Assembly: GCA_027186245.1 (NCBI GenBank)
Contig: CP114496.1
Coordinates: 9,016,001-9,080,000 of the forward strand
Direction of reading: 5' to 3'
DNA: 64,000 nucleotides
DNA from: Coriaria nepalensis
Lineage: Eukaryota; Streptophyta; Magnoliopsida; Cucurbitales; Coriariaceae
In this document: positions 47,545 to 59,408 of the stretch, in pieces
How the letters are laid out: every line of letters begins with the position of its first letter
How positions within the stretch are numbered: the first letter of the stretch is position 1
The notes under the pieces: model-generated
What the model was told of the DNA's origin: nothing
Seen by the model: only the letters and a program-made list of their open reading frames with translations
The model's database searches: none
Program-made: the position numbers and the translations under genes

Positions 47545-50500
47545 TGATTATAGCTTAGCTAAGGTAGATTAATTAGTTATTAATCTCGGTACGTAGTAGG
47601 ACAGTAGCAGCTAAGGTAGATCATCTTCAATTGGGTTTTAACTAGATACGTGAATCCTAATACTAATTAATATAGCGGATCTCATATGTTCTATTTCATA
47701 TGTTCTATTGATTTTATAAAATGTGAAATATGGATCCTCATATAATATAACCCAATTTGAAATGATGAAGCGGCAGAAAGTTCATTAGCTTTACGTAGTC
47801 TTTAATTAAGGACTCGTTTGCCAGAGAGAATAAAATTAAAAAAAAAAAAAATTTAATATTGAAATGAATATGAATAAATAAAAAAAGTATTATAATATAA
47901 TTTTTTAAAAATATATATATATATATATGAAGAAAAAATTATTTTCATTTAATTAATTATTTAAATAAAATAGTAAAATTAAAATTAAAATTTCATTTTA
48001 TTCTCGTAAAAAAATTTAACTAATGAATCCTAAAAGTATTGATTTAATAAAATGGAGTTTAAAATTGGTTTTAAAGGGAAGTTGGATTATGATATGAGAT
48101 TGAACCTATTTTTAGAAAGTAATAATTTGGTGTATTTATGATTGAAGTGTGCAATTTAAGTGGCGTCGTTTTAATGGGAGCGTGGCAGTTTTTAATTTTT
48201 TTCAATCTAGTCCTTTTTTTTTTCCCCCTTTTAAATTACCCTCGTGATCTTGTCAGGTCTATTCTGCAAGAAAATTCATTGCTGTGTTCAGGTCTACTAA
48301 TAAATTATATCACACAACTATGATGCCAATAATGGGCATAATGAATCTCTTATATATCCTAAAAGGACCCACATTATTTATCTTATTTATGAAATGCACC
48401 ACTAATTTTACTATAAATTGATCTTTTAACCATATTAAGTAGTGAAAAAAATCTTCTTTTTTTTTTATACCTCCACTACGGCAGCATATCAAAACACATT
48501 TTTGTTTACCCTTTTTGACACGTTACCTACTTAATGGAATTAAATATTTTATTTATATTCTTATAAAATGATTAGATAATATTTAAAAATATATAATATA
48601 AAATATATTTTTATTCAATTTTAACCGTAAATTATATTAATTCCGGATCCAGCATGTGGTCTTTTTCTCTAACTATGAGTAATTTTCATTTGCCTAAAAT
48701 AAATACTATAAACCTTAAAGTATTTAAAAAATAATTTTTTATTTATTTTTAATCTTTTCTTATTTTAGGAAGCCCATAAATGTAATAAAGAAAAGATCAT
48801 AATATGTTGGGGGGTTCATGTTCGATTAAGCAATTTTGATTGCAGATCCCCACCACTTCACAGTTCACATGGACCATACCATTGATTCGACCACTCCAAT
48901 TCTATGATTTGAAAGTTGTACCCTCATGTCATCACAACCTTTAATTTTATTAATAATTATTATAATAAAATTATTATTATTTAGTATTTTAGGTTGCCAA
49001 TTTCCGACCGTTGACATCACATTAGTTTTTAAAAAATAATTAAGAGTAAATAAAAAAAAATAATGCAAATGCATTATTAACACATTACCTATAAGCAAAG
49101 TCATGGGTAGTAGTACTACTACTTGTATTATTACTTCTATTGGATTCTTAGGTGAGGACCATACACGGGACTATAGGCCATTAATGCTTAGCATTGTAGG
49201 GATTATTCGAAACTATGATTAACCTTAAACAACAACGTGGGGTTTTTTAATTGCTAATTTAGGTAACTTCTTAAGAAACCTCCAAGTTCCAACAACCCAA
49301 TTTGGCCAACCAAATTCCTTAACTACATGTTCTCTCACTTCAATGATTAGAGGAAGGTAAACGATCAAACATGGTGCTACCAAATTAGTAGTGAGTGAAA
49401 TAGCTTATCTTTTTTACGTATTAAAATTTTAGGGTTTATATTTTTGATTAGGAATATATTCTTAATACGGTTTAACATGTAAGTACATTACGAAAATGAT
49501 TAAAAATGTTGATAAATGACAACTTATGGCTTGATAAGAATAATGTTATCACTAGGACTTAAAGCTAAGACCGAAAGGTGGGGAAAAATTATAAATATGC
49601 ATGAAAGGGACACAAAAATGAAGGTCAAATGTAGGACCACAAAAATTATTTTTATTTATATTTTTTTTTGAAGCATAAACATAAAATTATAGTGCAATTA
49701 TCATGCGGTGGTCCAATCATATAACTTGAGGTCATATATATCTTTACCAATCTCTTTCTTCTATATTCTTCTTCTACCTCACAAACCCTTTTACCACTTG
49801 ATCTCTTCCACGAAATGTAACACCGTCCAACCTTTGTTCTACATCTAACTTCAAAACACTTTTCTTTACATTCACTAAAATTTGAAATCTTAATGAGATT
49901 CCTTTTAACTTTTTAAGATATATCTTATTTGTATAAAATATCGTCTAAGGGAATATTATGCTTGCTTGTTACTAATTGATTTTGAGTTAAACTTATTAGA
50001 TTATGGATTGTTTTGATATGTATACTTGACTTATTTTTATTAATAATTAAATCGATAACTTAATATGATATCTTATTATTAATCTGGTTATTTATTATTT
50101 TCAAATATTAAATGTTATGGAAATGAAATTACTAGATTTGGAGTTTTGGTTGATGGAAGGGCGAAAGCTATACGTTAAAGATTGTCGAATAGATAGATAG
50201 AACTTTGTTGTGTCCACGTGAAAAGAGAAGAAAAAGTTGCCTAATTGTCTTACCCAAATCTGGAATTTTGGATGGTATGAATGTGATAGAATCCTTAGTG
50301 ATCACATGCTGCCCACTCTCACATATCCATGATTTGGTCTTAGCATTCAATGTAAGATTATGTGACGTGTTACCTTGCACGTACGAGCAAAACTCTGGGA
50401 AAACGTTAGGCCTCAATATGTCACCGAATAGCTTAAACAATGCTCTCGCTTGCGGCGTTATCTATGACTATCACTTGAGCTACTCATTAAGAGCATAAAA

Positions 50501-52243
50501 CTATAATAAGTTATCATCGCTCATCTAAAGCCATAAGCACTGTTTATGAAATTCTAATTACCTAAGTGACTGCCTCGCTTGAAACATATCCCTAACACTC
50601 GAAAAGAGGCGTGGAATCTTTACCTTTAGTCATCAAAAGAAAAGGAAAGGAAAGAAAAGAAAAGGAGGAGAAGAAAGTTCTACAAAGTGAAAAGATTTGC
50701 ATGACTTATACACTACTTGGCCACTTTCTGTAAACTTTGAATTGGAGATCTTTTTTTTTTTTTTTTTGGTGGGTCAATAACTGGTGAGTTTAAGAATGGT
50801 TCTCAGAATCGTCTTTCACATCTCATCGGAAACGTCTCCTCATCTTTTCTAATGTCTGTTACAATAATATTGTCACATTGTTTAAATCATGAACCGATCA
50901 ATGTATCTTTTTAGCAAGTACTTGTTTGGTGACCTCAACGGGAAGTAGTTCTAGTAGCATGTGATTCATTGGAATAGATTCGGGTTTAAACTCTATATAC
51001 GTCATTCTTGAGATAATATTCTCGATTTACCCGGTGACTCAATAAATCCTCATACGTCCTTAAGATTTATATCTCGTTACCAAAGTCGTGTGAGTGTGAT
51101 GGAGTTCCCCGATATTCAAGATAAAAAAAATACTTGGTTTGGTGAGGAGGATATTTATTCTTTTGCATGATATAGGTTAGATTTATTTCCTCAACAATTT
51201 CACTCGCAGGCTAAGTTAATAGAAGAGAGTGGAGATGGTGCCTGTCACGTTGTTGCTATTTCTTCTTCTTCTTCGCAACAAACAATCTCGTTTTAGCTAG
51301 CCCTAGGCCCATGTATATAAATGGCAAACCCAAAAATGAAATCAAAGGGCCATGGAGTGAGTGAAACCCAATACAGGGAAGCTTCAAAGTAGCCCAAATC
51401 TTTACAACAAAACTTTTCATTTAGACAGTGAGTGAGCGGGGATTTATCTTCTTTGACCTGGTCGAACTTGAAATCTTCAATTTTTACGGGGAGAAATATG
51501 AGACCTAAGAACAAACCTTAATTACTTTAGTTACGATTTGATGAATGTCGGACACGTATTGCTTAACGAGCGTTCAACTTTAATTTCGTTTGTTTAGTCT
51601 AATTTGCTAATGATCAATATCATCTAATCCACTATCATCTAATCCACCTACTACGCTAATTATCATAATGGGTGCAGAATGTTGTCTTAGTTAAGCGTTA
51701 ATCACATCTTTAATCAAATTCGTCATCATAGTTACAAAGCAAATCAACTGTCAACATGATTAGATACTTGGGCCATCATCCAGCTTCAATACAAAGCAAC
51801 TTTTCGCCAAACATTTCTTACTATGGTCTATGCGTATCATCATAGGCATAGCTTATGTAGATGTATAAAGCAAAGAGAACCAATCAGAGAAACCTACGAA
51901 AACATTGCGCATGTCTTAAGAATGATAATATGTCAATTAGTTGTCAATTTGTCAAGGAATTCTTTTGTCTAGCTTGCACATGTAATAAACATGGTTAAGT
52001 AAAGTTACAGCAGATTGAAAATTATTGCAGGGTGTAAGTTCAATCCGATCGAAGATAATCTAATATCATATTAAGTTTTAGTAGAACATGAGCTGACGCG
52101 ATACAGTACTACTTGCTAGCTAGTTACAAGGATTAAAACGAAAGTTCGAATCAAGTACTTCATCGCCTCTAAAAGCAAACATAGCAATCTGAAACTCAAT
52201 TTTAGGAACATACTTAAACAATTCAAGATGAATGATTATAAGT
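47545..52243. other. 4.7 kb intergenic between ZHD and MIF
   Basis: Mostly AT-rich, with a (TA)n tract near 47915-47928. Another CTAATTGATTTTGAG repeat-like segment is at 49973. The part 50150-50620 is less AT-rich, with open frames on both strands (90 and 97 residues) that match nothing I know. A GA-rich/T-rich stretch lies at 50640-50770. No supported gene. Confidence 0.5.
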
Positions 52244-52534
52244 CTAAGTTGGATTTGAGGAAGGTGAGAAAGAATCACGGCTTACATGATCATCACGAGT
52301 AGCCTCGACTTGCCTTCGATGGAAGCTTCTATGGCATCCACAAGCGGCACAGGTGAGTGGAGCATCTCCATTACTGGCCATGAACTCACGGCAGCCATCA
52401 ACCGCATAGCCACCGACGGCAGCTGCGTGGTTCTTCTGACACTCTCCATAACTTACAACCGCGTCATGAGTTGAACTACTAGCGTGTTTTGAAGCTAGTT
52501 TCTCTCTTCTTATCACAACTTGACGCTTCCTCAT
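52244..52534 (-). CDS. MINI ZINC FINGER (MIF) protein
   Basis: A single 96-residue exon on the minus strand, typical MIF length (about 80-100). The start [12 protein letters not shown] is basic. The ZF-HD zinc finger follows: [28 protein letters not shown], then [15 protein letters not shown]. No homeodomain is present. MIFs bind ZHD proteins through this finger and block their dimerisation, nuclear entry or DNA binding; Arabidopsis MIFs affect hormone responses. A TATAAATA lies about 170 bases upstream. The tail ([16 protein letters not shown]) is short and not conserved as far as I recall. No defect is visible. Confidence 0.95.
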   Translation of the reverse strand: MRKRQVVIRREKLASKHASSSTHDAVVSYGECQKNHAAAVGGYAVDGCREFMASNGDAPLTCAACGCHRSFHRRQVEATRDDHVSRDSFSPSSNPT

Positions 52535-52700
52535 CTTACAATTGGTAATACTTATTAGGTTTCGTTTAGCTAACTAGATCTAATCCCCAAATGGGTTTCC
52601 CAAAGAGAAATCAAAACTAGAGAAGAGAAAGAGAAGGGGGAAAGGGAAGGAAGTTCATAGCTGGCGAATATGGGTATAACCCTAACTCCAAATCAACGTG

Positions 52701-52708
52701 TATTTATA
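52701..52708 (-). promoter_or_regulatory. TATA box of MIF
   Basis: TATAAATA on the minus strand, followed by a leader containing GA-rich sequence up to the MIF ATG at 52534. Confidence 0.65.
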
Positions 52709-54020
52709 CCATGTCAGCCTCTCATACACCCAAACAACATAACATGTATTTATCTCATGTCAATTGCTAAATGACTAATTGGTAAGAATGTATAGTTAGG
52801 TGGTGTAATAGAACAGACAAAGCTACTAACGTATGCGTGACACGTAATGTCTTTTACCACTTTAAGACAACACCAGCTTAGATATAGTTCATAAACTCAT
52901 CTAATTAACCAGTAGCTGTCCAACTTTTACTTCATACATTCATTCCTGATTCATGTAATGAAATCGGTTTTCCCCGGCCGGGAAAAGTGCCTTAACATCA
53001 TCATAAGTTGAGCTGGTTGTCCTGATACAATTCACAAGCTTTACGTGAGGCAATTATGCTCCTATGCAAACAAGGAAGTTACTGAAAATGTCGAAGAAGA
53101 GTTTGTTGTCACCCAACGAAGTGATTGGTTTAATATAGAAGAACCAGCTAAGTTTGCTTGTTATATCTTAACCTAGCATCAGGTACATGCATTAAAGTCC
53201 ATGTAAAAGGTCTAATTCGCTTTAGGCATGTCTCCACATTTGGCCTAAAATAGAGATCGAGGGGAAAAACTTGCCAACTCCGATGCAAGAAGGGCATATA
53301 TATATTCAATTTAGATCAAAAGATTAAATTAAATTTGAAATTTTCATAGTTCAATTTTATTAAAAAATATGTTTTGGTGAATTAAATAAGAAAAAATATA
53401 ATATTATATCTATTTGATTGCATAGAAAAAGTAAAAAAAAATAAATTTTTGAAGAAGATATGTTACTATTCTAATTTTTAGGTTGAAGAAGAGATGTTAT
53501 GCTTAAATTTTAAAAATTATATAAGCTATAATAAAATTTAAATAATATCTTAAAGATATGCGGGAATAAATAAATAAATATATTCATATCGATAAACACA
53601 TATTTAAGAAAGAATAGATGAAATTTTTTTTTTTTTTTCATCTTCATGGTGAAGTTAATTCAAAAGCTGAATATAATGCATTTTCATTTCGATAAACTCA
53701 AATAATGGAACCAAACTTATAGTAAACATCACCGGTTTAACGAGTGTTCTCAAACGAAACCTACTTATTTTCATTTTTTGGGTAAATGATTTTTAAGTTC
53801 TTGAGTTCCATTTGAAGGAATTTATGCCACAAACAAATTAGAAATGCTCTAGTGTAGACACAAGGGCATCTAATTATAATTAATTTTGGTTTATCAAAAG
53901 ACATAATAATGTAAACGTTGTGCAATGTGATGAGACATACAATATATGTCTAAAAAATTATTACATTCTTACGGTTTAGTTACATGCCACATTGAATCTT
54001 ATATCTAAACTATAAATTAA
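52709..54020. other. Intergenic, upstream of MIF
   Basis: No gene recognised. The first part is likely MIF promoter. From about 53300 it becomes AT-rich and runs into the retroelement relic. Confidence 0.5.
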
Positions 54021-54535
54021 AAATGTATCTTCGTCGAGTCAATTATATTTTGATATGATTGAACAAATACTCTATACAATATTAACTTTGTGCATATATT
54101 AGCAAAATATTAATTATTGTCATGAATAAAAAGTTAGTTATTATTTATGATATTTATAAATTTTGTTGAAATTAATATTATATATACTATAAATACATAT
54201 CATAATAAAATCAAATATTTTAAGTTATGCAATCTGGAGACCATAAGAGAAATCATGCTAATAGAGATTCGAGTCACTAAAAAATCTAAAGATATAAACG
54301 GTTCGTTGTCGTAGGATCTCGAGAATAGATATTGATTGATCTGGATAGACAATTATGTAGTTCATTACCTAATTTTTAGGGTGACCGATCTCACAACCAG
54401 TGGTGTTAGTGGAATACCATGATGATTGTGTGGATGCTTAACAGAGACTAAGGGTGCTGAACGTGACACTTAGATAATTCTCAATGATAGTTAACACTAA
54501 CTATTAATGAGAATTATCTAATGACTATTTTACAT
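54021..54535 (+). repeat. Putative 5' LTR copy
   Basis: It aligns with 56111-56608, sharing segments such as ATCATGCTA.TAGA, GTTGTC.TAGGATCTCGA and AATGATGATT. The copies differ at perhaps a quarter or more of positions by eye. The homologous part ends near TTTTACAT in both. Confidence 0.65.
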
Positions 54536-54967
54536 GTGATCCTTATACCTGAGACACCATGACTCTTTGAGTATAAGGATTTATGCTTTGACATCATTCC
54601 AATTAGTGCTAACTATGGGTGAACACGAGGTGAACCGTTGGACATGAAGTGTTGTTCGAGAAAGTTATGAGTGGTCAAGAAGGAATCAATCGCTTCCGTA
54701 TTTGAAAAAAAAGTCATATAGATTATATACTTTATTGAATAAGAAATCTTTATTGAGTAATATGGTATGAAATGAGTTTGTGTGAATCCATTGTCAATAT
54801 TCAATAAAAGTTTAATGATTCATATGATTTGTTTATTAAGGTTTAATAGTTAAACTATGCCTAGGAAGGATCATAATATTTGCAAGATGGAATAGTTGTT
54901 ATTATAAGTATATTATAGTCACAATAGATTCTTTCGAAAGATGATATTTTTCATCTCCTACATAGTC

Positions 54968-55770
54968 GTGACACTTTACTAGCAGTCAAGATTGATTTGT
55001 AGGTTTAAATTTATTTTATTATGAGATTATTAAGTTAACCATTTAATTTAAAAGGTTATTTTAAATTGAATTTAATTTAGAATTAAATAAAATCATAAAA
55101 GTGTGTTTATGAAATCCTATACCGGTGTGATGTCTTAACCTAGTCGGTTACACATATAAGGTTCGTAGTAACTCAATTAAAGTTTCGTAGAAAAAAAGAG
55201 AAAAATGGACCAAAACTATTTTACGGGTAAAATGATAATTTGAATTATAGTTTGTCTATAACAACAAAATAGTAATTATTAATTTATTAATTTAATATCA
55301 TGTAGTTCTGCTAGCACAACTAAGTGTAATATTTATTTAATTATAAAAGTATCTTAAAAGTTCGTATTAATAATCAAACATCTATTAGCAGTCAAGATTG
55401 GCATTTGACATAAGTGTGACATTTGCTAGCAGTCAAGATTGACTTGAAGGTTTAAAGTTATTTAATTATGAGATGATCAAGTTAACTATTTAATTTGGAA
55501 TTAAATAAAATCATAAAAATGTTTATCAAATCCTATGCCAGCGTGATGTAAAATCTAATCAGTCACACATATAAGATTCGTAGTAACTCAGTTAAATTTT
55601 CGCCGGAGAAAAGGGACAAACAGACCAAAACCATTTTACGTGTAAAATGATAATTTGACTTATAGTTTGGTTATAACAGCAAAATAGTAATTAATAATTT
55701 GTTAATTTAATGTCAGGAAGCTCTGCTAGTACAATTAAGTGTGACATTCTTTCAATTATAAATGGTTATA
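54968..55770 (+). repeat. Tandem pair of ~370-base repeats inside the retroelement
   Basis: Copy A spans 54968-55350 and copy B 55416-55770, offset by 448 bases. Both start near CTAGCAGTCAAGATTGA, include GATTCGTAGTAACTCA-like and GGTAAAATGATAATTTGA-like segments, and end near AGTTCTGCTAGCACAA / AGCTCTGCTAGTACAA. A partial third start (TTAGCAGTCAAGATTGG) lies at about 55386. Confidence 0.75.
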
Positions 55771-55812
55771 AATAAAGAGAATGAATTGATTATGAGAAAG
55801 AGTTTCAATAGG

Positions 55813-56110
55813 AAACGACTACAGATTCTATAATTGAAGTTGAATACGTTGTAGCTTCACAAGTCAAGGAACCTTAGTCTTACAACAGGAAAATAGATTG
55901 TTTGGATGAAAAAGTTTATAACTGAATTTAGTGTGGTTCCAAACATTGTTGATCCCGTAGTAATATAATGTGATAACAATAGTGTGATAACACAAGTCAA
56001 GGAACCTTAGTCTTCACTAAGGCGATTTCCCAACAAAAGTTCGATCACCATCTCGACAAGATAGGATTTAGATTAAGAAATAATTGGCTTTAGTGTGAGT
56101 GAGAGATTTA
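55813..56110 (+). pseudogene. Copia RNase H domain remnant
   Basis: The frame reads TTDSIIEVEYVVAS, then after a break IVWMKKFITEFSVVPNIVDPVV, a stop, CDNNSVITQVKEP, a stop. This is the hallmark C-terminal RNase H of Ty1/copia polyproteins (EAEYVA, CDNNGAI, AKEP). The segment ACAAGTCAAGGAACCTTAGT occurs twice (near 55859 and 55992), indicating a local duplication. Not functional. Confidence 0.82.
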
Positions 56111-56608
56111 AAGTATATGTACATCAAGTCAATAAGATTTTGACCTGATTTAGTAAATACTTTATTTTTACAGATATTGATTTAGTAGAACATTAATTAT
56201 CATCATGAATGAAAGTTGAGTATTATTTATTAATTTTATTAGAATTAATATTATATATTTTATAAATACGTATCATGATAAAGTCCGGTATCTTAAGTTA
56301 TAAACTATAGAGACCATAATAAAAATCATGCTAGTAGATACTTGAGTTGCTAAGAACTCTAAATATACAAACAATTTGTTGTCATAGGATCTCGATAATT
56401 GATATTAACTGATTCAGATAGATAATCATGTAGTTCATCTCCTAATTTTTAAAATAGTCGATCATATAACCAGTGATATTAGTGGAACATAATGATGATT
56501 ATATGAATGCTTAATAGAGATTAAAAATGTTAAATATGATACTTAAATAATTTTTAATGATAATTAATATTAAATATTAATAAAAATTATTTAATATCTA
56601 TTTTACAT
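56111..56608 (+). repeat. Putative 3' LTR copy
   Basis: See the first LTR copy. This copy is more AT-shifted (many C-to-T and G-to-A differences), as expected for methylated and decayed retroelements. Confidence 0.62.
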
Positions 56609-57137
56609 ATAAATAATTCATACGTGATTATGATTATAATAGAGTTTAGTGCGATCCGCCAACCTATACGTATCTCATATATATTATAAATAATTAGAAA
56701 ATATTGAATTAGAAAGTATTGAGAATGAGGTGGTTTTCAACTCCACTGTTTTAAAAAGTAAATAAGCAATTATCACAAACTTTGTGGTCCCTAAATTTAA
56801 AACATTTTAAGGTTAGTCGGTAGTCACATAATCCTTCTTCTTTTTCCGATTGGCTCTTTTTTATATTAGGACAAATTTTACTAAAAAATGACCCAACTCC
56901 AGCCGTAATCAAGTAATGAAAACAACGTAATTTAAAGCTAATGCTGGTTTGAGTTAGGAAACTAAATCGTTGATTGACGCTAACTTGACCCTAGAAAGAT
57001 TCTCCCTCAACATCATTCAAGAAAAATTCTAGCCTACTCCTAATCGCGTGTACTAATCGAGATCGCAATGCACTTGAAAGATGATCGCTAGCTAATATTT
57101 GAATGTACATGTAAAGTCGGAGAGATCTCACACACAC

Positions 57138-57174
<37 letters not shown>

Positions 57175-58130
57175 TGTAAATCATCTTTGTGCATGTAGGC
57201 TACTAAATTAGAAACTTCTTTTCTTACTATACTAACAAGAGAGGGTAGCTCTAGTAAAGATTCCATTAGTACTAGTGCACAAAGCTTAACAATTAGCCAA
57301 ACTGTGTATGTATGAATCTACTTACGTCTTGATCGGTTATATGTTGTTTGCTTTTAATTCAACTCACCCACTAAGATGTGACTAAAGAAACACGGGGCAA
57401 ATTTTTAATATTCTCCTCTAACATATAACCAAGTTGCAAGAAAATTAAGATCTGGTCATGAGGGTCTTATGCTTCTTCCCATACCTTTACAGTGTGGACA
57501 GCATACTCTTGACCATATACGTAGTTGGACAAGGTGTGTATATATATAGTATATAGTATGCTACTTGTACAATCACATGTGCATTAATTCAATGAAAATT
57601 TTTGTATACGGAGTTTCTAGAACCATAAATGATCGAAAGGGACATTGAGAATAGTTCTTGGTTTGAGCCCGTTTGGGAGTGCTTACAAAAATGTGCTTAT
57701 GCTTGATGAAGATAACCCACTGACCTGACAGTTGACACACATTCCTAGCTTAAATTGTATTTGTATATATATATATATAGAGAGAGAGAGAATATCTACG
57801 CATACCTCTCTGTATTAGTCAACTTCTAATTAGGAAAGCTGCATGTGGACGTTGACTTCTTCACATGCACTTGAAGTCTACAATCACTGACATGTAAGAG
57901 GAGAAACTGGTTTTATTCTTTGATAATTTGACTCATGAAATCTGCCAGCCAAGTAATAGTGTTTCTTTGAATTGGCCAAAACAAAAAGGGGGAAGTACTT
58001 AATTATAATGTAATCAATCATTAATCTACATCATCTCTTTTGAAATTTCAATTAGTTAGGAGGATTAAATTATAAGAAACAGTGATACACAGAAGTAGTA
58101 TTAGATTTTATAATCCCACAAAAAAAGTCC
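56609..58130. other. Intergenic between retroelement and MYB
   Basis: No supported gene. It contains a (TA)n microsatellite at 57140-57171 inside an open frame I reject, and a shorter TA/GA tract at about 57764-57790. The last part is MYB 3' UTR. Confidence 0.55.
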
Positions 58131-59243
58131 TCAAATCAACATGACATTAGCCTTGTGATCATCAATCAATTTGGTATCACTGACACATTCTCTTATCCCT
58201 TGCATACAGCCTTCATCAAATAACCACTTCTCAATCATGGATAGAGGAAACTGATCATCAAGATCAACACTTGAGTCCAACTTGTTGTCGGGCGAGCCCG
58301 ATCGAGTTATATCAGAATCCAAAGAGAAAAACTCTACGAATTCATCGCAGAAATCGTACTCTTTGCTACTTTCTTTGGAGCTTTGGATTCCAAACCCGCT
58401 AGACATATTGTTCATAGAATCAGACCCACCAAGCATTTTCTTGGGTGAATTTTTGGTCCAATTCTTAAGCAATTTGGCTATATTTTCAGTGCTTGATGCA
58501 TATGTAGTACTTGAAATCGCTTGACTCGAGTTGGGTTGTGAGCTTGACTCTTGATTTGGAGACAAGGCTTCACTCAATGCCTTTTTAGCCATGTTAATGT
58601 TAGTTTGAAGCCTTTTTTCCCATTGCCCTCTCGCCATCGGTTGTGACGACGAAAACCCGTCTCTGAAACTGCACCCATTGCTTGTAATTTGGAGCTTCTT
58701 CACCATCTTCTTCTTCAAGTGAGTGTTCCAATAGTTCTTAATGTCATTGTCTGTTCTTTCTGGCAGATACGAAGCAATTGCAGCCCATCTACACCATCAT
58801 ATTTCATTGCAATGTACCATCGTTTAGCCAAATTACTTACTAGATTATGCTTTGAAAACAACAAACAAGAAATTATCAAAACAAAACGGATTTACCTGTT
58901 TCCTAAAAGGGCTTGAAGGTGAATGATCATCTTGTCTTCTTGATCGGTGAAGTTACCGCGTTTTATCCCGGGCCTAAGGTAATTTGTCCATCTAAGCCTG
59001 CAACTCTTGCTACATCTAAGCAACCCTATATCCAAAAAGAACAACATATCTCAGAATCTACAAAATGAAGAATGACTATATGTAATAAACTAATAATAAA
59101 AAAAGGTTACCTGTATGAGTAGGAACAGCCCTCCAGTTTCCGGGACCATGTTGCTGAATGTAAGAGACTAAAGTGATGTCTTCTTCAGGTTTCCATGGTC
59201 CTTTCTTCACTCCACCTTTTTCACAACAAGGAGTCCTCCCCAT
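58131..59243 (-). CDS. R2R3-MYB transcription factor, subgroup 1 (MYB60/MYB30/MYB96-like)
   Basis: Three exons on the minus strand (59111-59243, 58896-59025, 58131-58788) encode 306 residues, with breaks at the two standard R2R3 positions. The start [22 protein letters not shown] is typical. R2 (about 14-61) holds W-residues in [15 protein letters not shown] and [12 protein letters not shown]3 (about 67-112) contains [38 protein letters not shown] and [10 protein letters not shown]. The C-terminal region has [10 protein letters not shown] (about 271-280), a subgroup-1 hallmark. Subgroup members act in guard cells (MYB60), cuticular wax (MYB96/94) or defence cell death (MYB30). I cannot choose among them. 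TATATATATA at 59399-59408 is a plausible TATA box. Confidence 0.94.
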
Positions 59244-59398
59244 CTCTCCTTGTTTCTTGACTTCCTTCTTCCTGTTTGGTTACAAAATGGATGTGTTACT
59301 CTCCTCAATCCAAACTTATATATAGAACAGGAAAGTGATTTTGATTCTTTCTCTTGGAAAAAGCTCACAAACACTTATGTATCTTGCTGATGGGTGTG

Positions 59399-59408
59399 TA
59401 TATATATA
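59399..59408 (-). promoter_or_regulatory. TATA box of the MYB gene
   Basis: TATATATATA lies about 155 bases upstream of the MYB ATG on the minus strand. Confidence 0.5.

Larger units (their letters stand above)
54021..56608 (+). mobile_element. Decayed Ty1/copia-like LTR retrotransposon with internal deletion
   Basis: Two direct repeats of about 0.5 kb (54021-54535 and 56111-56608) align along their length at an offset near 2.08 kb, for example AGTCAAT...TTTTGA...TGAT and GGATCTCGA...TGTAGTTCAT. Just before the second copy is a purine-rich stretch (GAGTGAGAGA) that could be the polypurine tract. Between them lie two 0.37 kb repeats and a damaged RNase H region, which in copia elements sits next to the 3' LTR. 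Stops and indels fill the coding part. The LTR copies have diverged strongly, so insertion is old. No gag, integrase or reverse transcriptase was seen. Confidence 0.72.

Noticed and set aside
50168..50498. Overlapping 90- and 97-residue frames on opposite strands
   Set aside because: Base composition is a little higher in GC, but neither frame has a recognisable motif, signal peptide or exon context.
56991..57266. 91-residue frame with IYIYIYIYI
   Set aside because: It is carried by a (TA)n microsatellite and lacks any conserved feature.
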